Assembly: GCA_022792815.1 (NCBI GenBank) | Contig: JAAWBS010000016.1 | Location: 62,001-126,000, forward strand | Direction of reading: 5' to 3' | Length of the DNA stretch: 64,000 nucleotides | Source: Hungatella sp. | Lineage (GTDB): Bacteria > Bacillota > Clostridia > Lachnospirales > Lachnospiraceae | Shown here: positions 61,385 through 64,000 of the stretch, piece by piece | How positions within the stretch are numbered: the stretch's first letter is position 1 | Layout of the letters: every line of letters starts with the position of its first letter | The notes under the pieces: generated by a model | The model's input: only the letters and a program-made list of their open reading frames with translations | What the model was told of the DNA's origin: nothing | Databases searched by the model: none | Translations under genes and position numbers: made by a program

Positions 61385-62639
61385 GTCTGTGACCTCCTAT
61401 CTGTTGGCTGCGCTGTCTCGCCGTGGCGTCTTCCAGCAAATCCACGCCTTTCATGACTGCGCCTTTCCCGTATTTATCCCTGATCTCCAGGACTGCCTGC
61501 TGGAGTTTTCTCGCCCGCTCCAGAGACTTTGGGGAATCGAAAAGGCTGTACTGGAGGCAGGTTTCGGGGACCACATGGTTGCAGGAGATGTTGATCCGGC
61601 GGATGGGGGAGCCGGGGGTTGCGATCTTCTCGTACAGCCTTAAGATGGAGGGGATCATCACGGCATCCGCGTTGGTCTCCATGGGGAGGGAGGCGGTGCC
61701 TCTGGCAGGGTCTGTGGAACAGGCCCGGGAATAGCCGATGTTGAGGGTGAGGGAATCCGTCACCAGGTTTTTGCGGACCAGGTCAAGGCAGAGCTGGTCC
61801 ATCATTTCCTTTACGATCAGTTTTCCGCTCTCATAGGAATAATCCTTCATCAGCACCTGGCCGCTGGTGAGATGCCGGGATTTTGGGGCGTAGGCTTTGA
61901 TGTCCGCGATGGTCACAGGCTCCCGGCCCCAGGCATGGTCCATGAGGAGCTCCCCGTCGATGCCGAACATCTGATAGAGGACGTCCTCGTCGAAATGGGC
62001 CAGCTCCCCCATGGTGGTGACTCCCACGGCCGCCAGCTTTCTGGCGGTCCCTGTTCCGATTCTCCAGAAATCCGTGAGAGGGCGGTGGTTCCACAGAATC
62101 TCCCGGTAGGTCTTCTCGTCCAGGCAGCCCAGGAAATCCCCGGAGTGCTTGGCGGTGAGGTCCAGGGCCACCTTTGCAAGGTAGAGGTTGGTCCCCATTC
62201 CGCAGGCCGCCGGAATCCCGGTGGAATCCAGGATGTCCTTCATGATGGTCCTGGCCAGCTCCCGGGAAGTCATCTGGTAGAGGGACAGGTAGGGGGAGAC
62301 GTGAAGGAAGGCTTCGTCCACGGAATAGACGTGGATGTCGTCCCTGGAGAGGTATTTTAAGTAGATGCCGTAGATCCGGGCAGAGCAGTCCAGATACCGC
62401 TTCATGCGGGGTCTGGCCACAATGTAGTTTATGCTTCCCGGGATCTCCTGGAGGCGGCAGCGGCCTGGAACTCCCAGTTTCTTCATGGCCGGGGTGACGG
62501 CCAGACAGAGAGGGTTCTTTGACCGGTCCGGGTCGGCCACCACCAGGTTTGCCGTCATGGGGTCAAGGCCCCGCTCCACACATTCCACGGACGCGTAGAA
62601 GGATTTCAGGTCAATGACCAGGAATGGATAGGATTCCAT
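61374..62639 (-). CDS. Y-family DNA polymerase (UvrX/UmuC-like)
   Basis: A 421-residue lesion-bypass polymerase. Palm carboxylates are in VIDLKSFYASVEC and SVDEAFL; an HhH region (RIGTGTARKLAAVGVTTMGEL) and the C-terminal little-finger domain follow. The combination with YolD marks the UvrX/YqjW group rather than DinB. ATG 62639 fits the family start; the frame is open to 62714 without a better ribosome site. I looked for a LexA box and found only a CGAACGTG half-site near 62682. Confidence 0.9.
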   Translation of the reverse strand: MESYPFLVIDLKSFYASVECVERGLDPMTANLVVADPDRSKNPLCLAVTPAMKKLGVPGRCRLQEIPGSINYIVARPRMKRYLDCSARIYGIYLKYLSRDDIHVYSVDEAFLHVSPYLSLYQMTSRELARTIMKDILDSTGIPAACGMGTNLYLAKVALDLTAKHSGDFLGCLDEKTYREILWNHRPLTDFWRIGTGTARKLAAVGVTTMGELAHFDEDVLYQMFGIDGELLMDHAWGREPVTIADIKAYAPKSRHLTSGQVLMKDYSYESGKLIVKEMMDQLCLDLVRKNLVTDSLTLNIGYSRACSTDPARGTASLPMETNADAVMIPSILRLYEKIATPGSPIRRINISCNHVVPETCLQYSLFDSPKSLERARKLQQAVLEIRDKYGKGAVMKGVDLLEDATARQRSQQIGGHRRGE

Positions 62640-62807
62640 CAGATGTCGGTTCCTTTCATAAATTGAGGCGGCCGGGCGGTTGCGAACGTGGAAGAAAAGA
62701 GAATAATCGGACAAGATCTTCCATGCAGAGCCTGGCCGGGTCAGGGATTAGTATGTCCGAAACCGGCGGTTGTATGACGGAAATGGGGAAGACAATTTTA
62801 CAGGGAG

Positions 62808-62996
62808 GACGGCGCCCCGGTGGCCACCGCGGGCGGGACTTATGCCAAGGCCATGCCAAACATGGCTCCATTTGGCCCCGGTTTTCCGGGACAGAAGGGC
62901 AGCGGCCACAACCCCGATGAGTGGATGACCGTGGGGGATCTGGTGAAAATCGGAAAAATTTACGCGCTGGCACTGTACCAGATGGGAAATCTGTGA
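62808..62996 (+). pseudogene. C-terminal remnant of a PepV/Sapep-like M20 dipeptidase
   Basis: A 62-codon stretch with no start reads DGAPVATAGGTYAKAMPNMA, continues APFGPGFPGQKGS-GHNPDEW and ends LVKIGKIYALALYQMGNL before TGA. This is the conserved end of PepV-type dipeptidases (GGTYAKALPN, FGP.FPG, a metal-binding His and the H..DE segment). The other 400 or so residues are absent; upstream codons in frame do not continue the family. The rest of the gap 62640-63057 holds no intact gene. Confidence 0.7.
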
Positions 62997-63057
62997 TAGT
63001 CTCATAGCAGAGGATCCGAGAGGAAGAGGAAATTTCAGGAGAACGGAGGGAGAAGAG

Positions 63058-63807
63058 ATGAGTCCTGTTGTGGAGATCTGCTGCGGAAGTTATTATGACG
63101 CCAGGCAGGCGGCGCTGGGAGGCGCGGAGCGAATCGAGTTAAATGCGGCTCTGATGCTGGGGGGACTGACCCCCACGGCGGCCACGGTCCGCATGGTGAA
63201 GGAGAATCTGGAGCTGAAGGTGGTGGCCATGGTGCGGCCAAGAGGAGCCGGGTTCTGCTATCTGGAGGAGGAGTTTGCCGTCATGGAGCGGGAGTGCCGG
63301 GAGGTCCTTGAGGCCGGGGCCGACGGGGCTGCCTTCGGCTGCCTCCTGGAGGACGGCTCCCTGGACGAGGAGAAGACCAAAAGACTTCTGGACGTCGTGA
63401 AGGGCGTGGGGCGGGAGGCGGTGTTCCACCGGGCCTTTGACTGTGTGGAGGATCCCTTTGGGACGATGGAGCGGCTTGTAGGCCTGGGGGTGGACCGGGT
63501 GCTGACCAGCGGCCTGAAGCCCACGGCCGTGGAGGGGAGGGACATGATCCGGACGCTTCAGGAGCAGTACGGTGACAGGATCCAGATTCTGGCGGGAAGC
63601 GGAGTAAACACCCAAAACGCCAGGGAACTGATGGAGTACACGGGGATCCGTCAGGTCCACAGCTCCTGCAAGGCATGGCTCAGGGACTCTACCACGGTGA
63701 GGAACGGGGTTTCCTACAGCATGGCCGGGGGAGATCGGGCCATGTGCTATGACGTGGTCTCAAGAGAGCTGGTGGAGAGTCTGGTAAGACGAGGTCAGGG
63801 ATTCTGA
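63058..63807 (+). CDS. cutC: CutC family protein
   Basis: A 249-residue TIM-barrel protein. VEICCGSYYDARQAALGGAERIELNAAL opens it, VRPRGAGFCYLEEEF and AVFHRAFD follow, and VDRVLTSGLKPTAVEG with LAGSGVNTQN are family motifs. CutC was linked to copper tolerance in E. coli, but that role is disputed and the enzymatic function is unknown; it is distinct from choline lyase CutC. A GGAGGGAGAAGAG ribosome site precedes the ATG. It is flanked on both sides by gene remnants. Confidence 0.92.
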   Translation: MSPVVEICCGSYYDARQAALGGAERIELNAALMLGGLTPTAATVRMVKENLELKVVAMVRPRGAGFCYLEEEFAVMERECREVLEAGADGAAFGCLLEDGSLDEEKTKRLLDVVKGVGREAVFHRAFDCVEDPFGTMERLVGLGVDRVLTSGLKPTAVEGRDMIRTLQEQYGDRIQILAGSGVNTQNARELMEYTGIRQVHSSCKAWLRDSTTVRNGVSYSMAGGDRAMCYDVVSRELVESLVRRGQGF

Positions 63808-63917
63808 AGAACCGATATTTGACCGTGGCCCTGAAAGCCATCGACCCGGCGGTGATCGTCAACGTGATGCCCACGGAGTCTTTTGTGGGGTCCTTTTATC
63901 AGAAGCCTCTGGACTGA
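63807..63917 (+). pseudogene. C-terminal remnant, possibly YitT/DUF2179
   Basis: Starting at the cutC stop, an open frame reads KNRYLTVALKAIDPAVIVNV, continues to GSFYQKPLD and stops at 63915. The pattern 'aIDP-a-x-V-x-V ... G-x-F' is like the end of DUF2179 domains of YitT proteins, though the match is short. It has no start or ribosome site. The remaining 83 nt show nothing I can name. Confidence 0.35.
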
Positions 63918-64000
63918 AGAGGCGGCTCTCTGCGCGCAGGACCGCCCCTTAATATTGATACTGTTTTCGATATTTCACCAACATCCGCGCGGACAGGACC

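Noticed and set aside
62640-62720. LexA/SOS box for the polymerase-yolD operon
   Set aside because: Only a half-site (CGAACGTG) is visible; the full CGAACNNNNGTTCG-type dyad is absent.
1-64000. CRISPR arrays, tRNA, rRNA, prophage
   Set aside because: No regular repeat-spacer series, tRNA cloverleaf, rRNA core or phage structural gene was seen.

Overview
The window looks like chromosome from a spore-forming Firmicute of the Lachnospiraceae (Clostridium cluster XIVa). The grounds are a fairly GC-rich clostridial style with strong AGGAGG ribosome sites, a single-chain pyruvate:ferredoxin oxidoreductase, a T-box leucyl-tRNA synthetase, VanW, XpaC/TelA and DUF368 genes, a 'high-cysteine HCB' type protein, and promoter sequences that fit the mother-cell sporulation factors sigma-E and sigma-K. 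I see no rRNA, tRNA, CRISPR array, intact insertion sequence or prophage. Species is not assignable from sequence alone.

Layout. 1-6.1 kb: start of a leftward DAHP synthase gene, an EF-G paralogue, then a CPBP protease/XpaC/TelA group. 6.1-8.9 kb: T-box leader and leuS. 9-10.6 kb: a small probable sporulation locus (two leftward unknown proteins behind a sigma-E-like promoter, a 55-residue protein, and a Cys/Gly-rich repeat protein behind a sigma-K-like promoter). 10.7-17.2 kb: alanyl-tRNA editing protein, AI-2E exporter, P1 peptidase, PHP phosphoesterase, VanW protein. 17.3-20.9 kb: nifJ. 21-25.2 kb: GntR-regulated ABC transporter and a zinc-ribbon protein. 25.2-31 kb: DUF368, an orphan LytTR regulator, a candidate small RNA, metY, ribU, cls and a long rod-shaped candidate RNA. 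31.1-36 kb: S-layer-homology protein with a MacA/MacB-type export system. 36-40.7 kb: M19 dipeptidase behind a structured leader, then a substrate-binding protein/permease/ATPase transporter and a TetR regulator.

40.7-50.9 kb is the most distinctive accessory region. A PRD-type activator diverges, across a 171-bp near-perfect palindrome, from an operon of PTS EIICB, a fumarase/aspartase-superfamily lyase, a GH4 phospho-glycosidase and NagA. A separately promoted FMN/FAD fumarate-reductase-like lipoprotein follows. Together they suggest uptake and phosphorylation of an amino-sugar conjugate, cleavage of the sugar, deacetylation to GlcN-6-P, and C-N or C-O elimination releasing fumarate (or another unsaturated acid) from the remainder. 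I do not recognise this combination as a described pathway.

51-55.8 kb: split chromate-type transporter, LysR regulator and an aconitase-family hydratase; the two outer genes share an 11-nt element with the LysR-hydratase intergenic palindrome. 55.9-61 kb: CdaR-like regulator diverging from two M20 hydrolases and a YfcC transporter, probably for peptide or N-acyl-amino-acid use. 61-64 kb: YolD/Y-family polymerase pair and cutC, flanked by two decayed C-terminal gene fragments.

All functional calls rest on reading motifs and gene order by eye; no database search or folding program was run.
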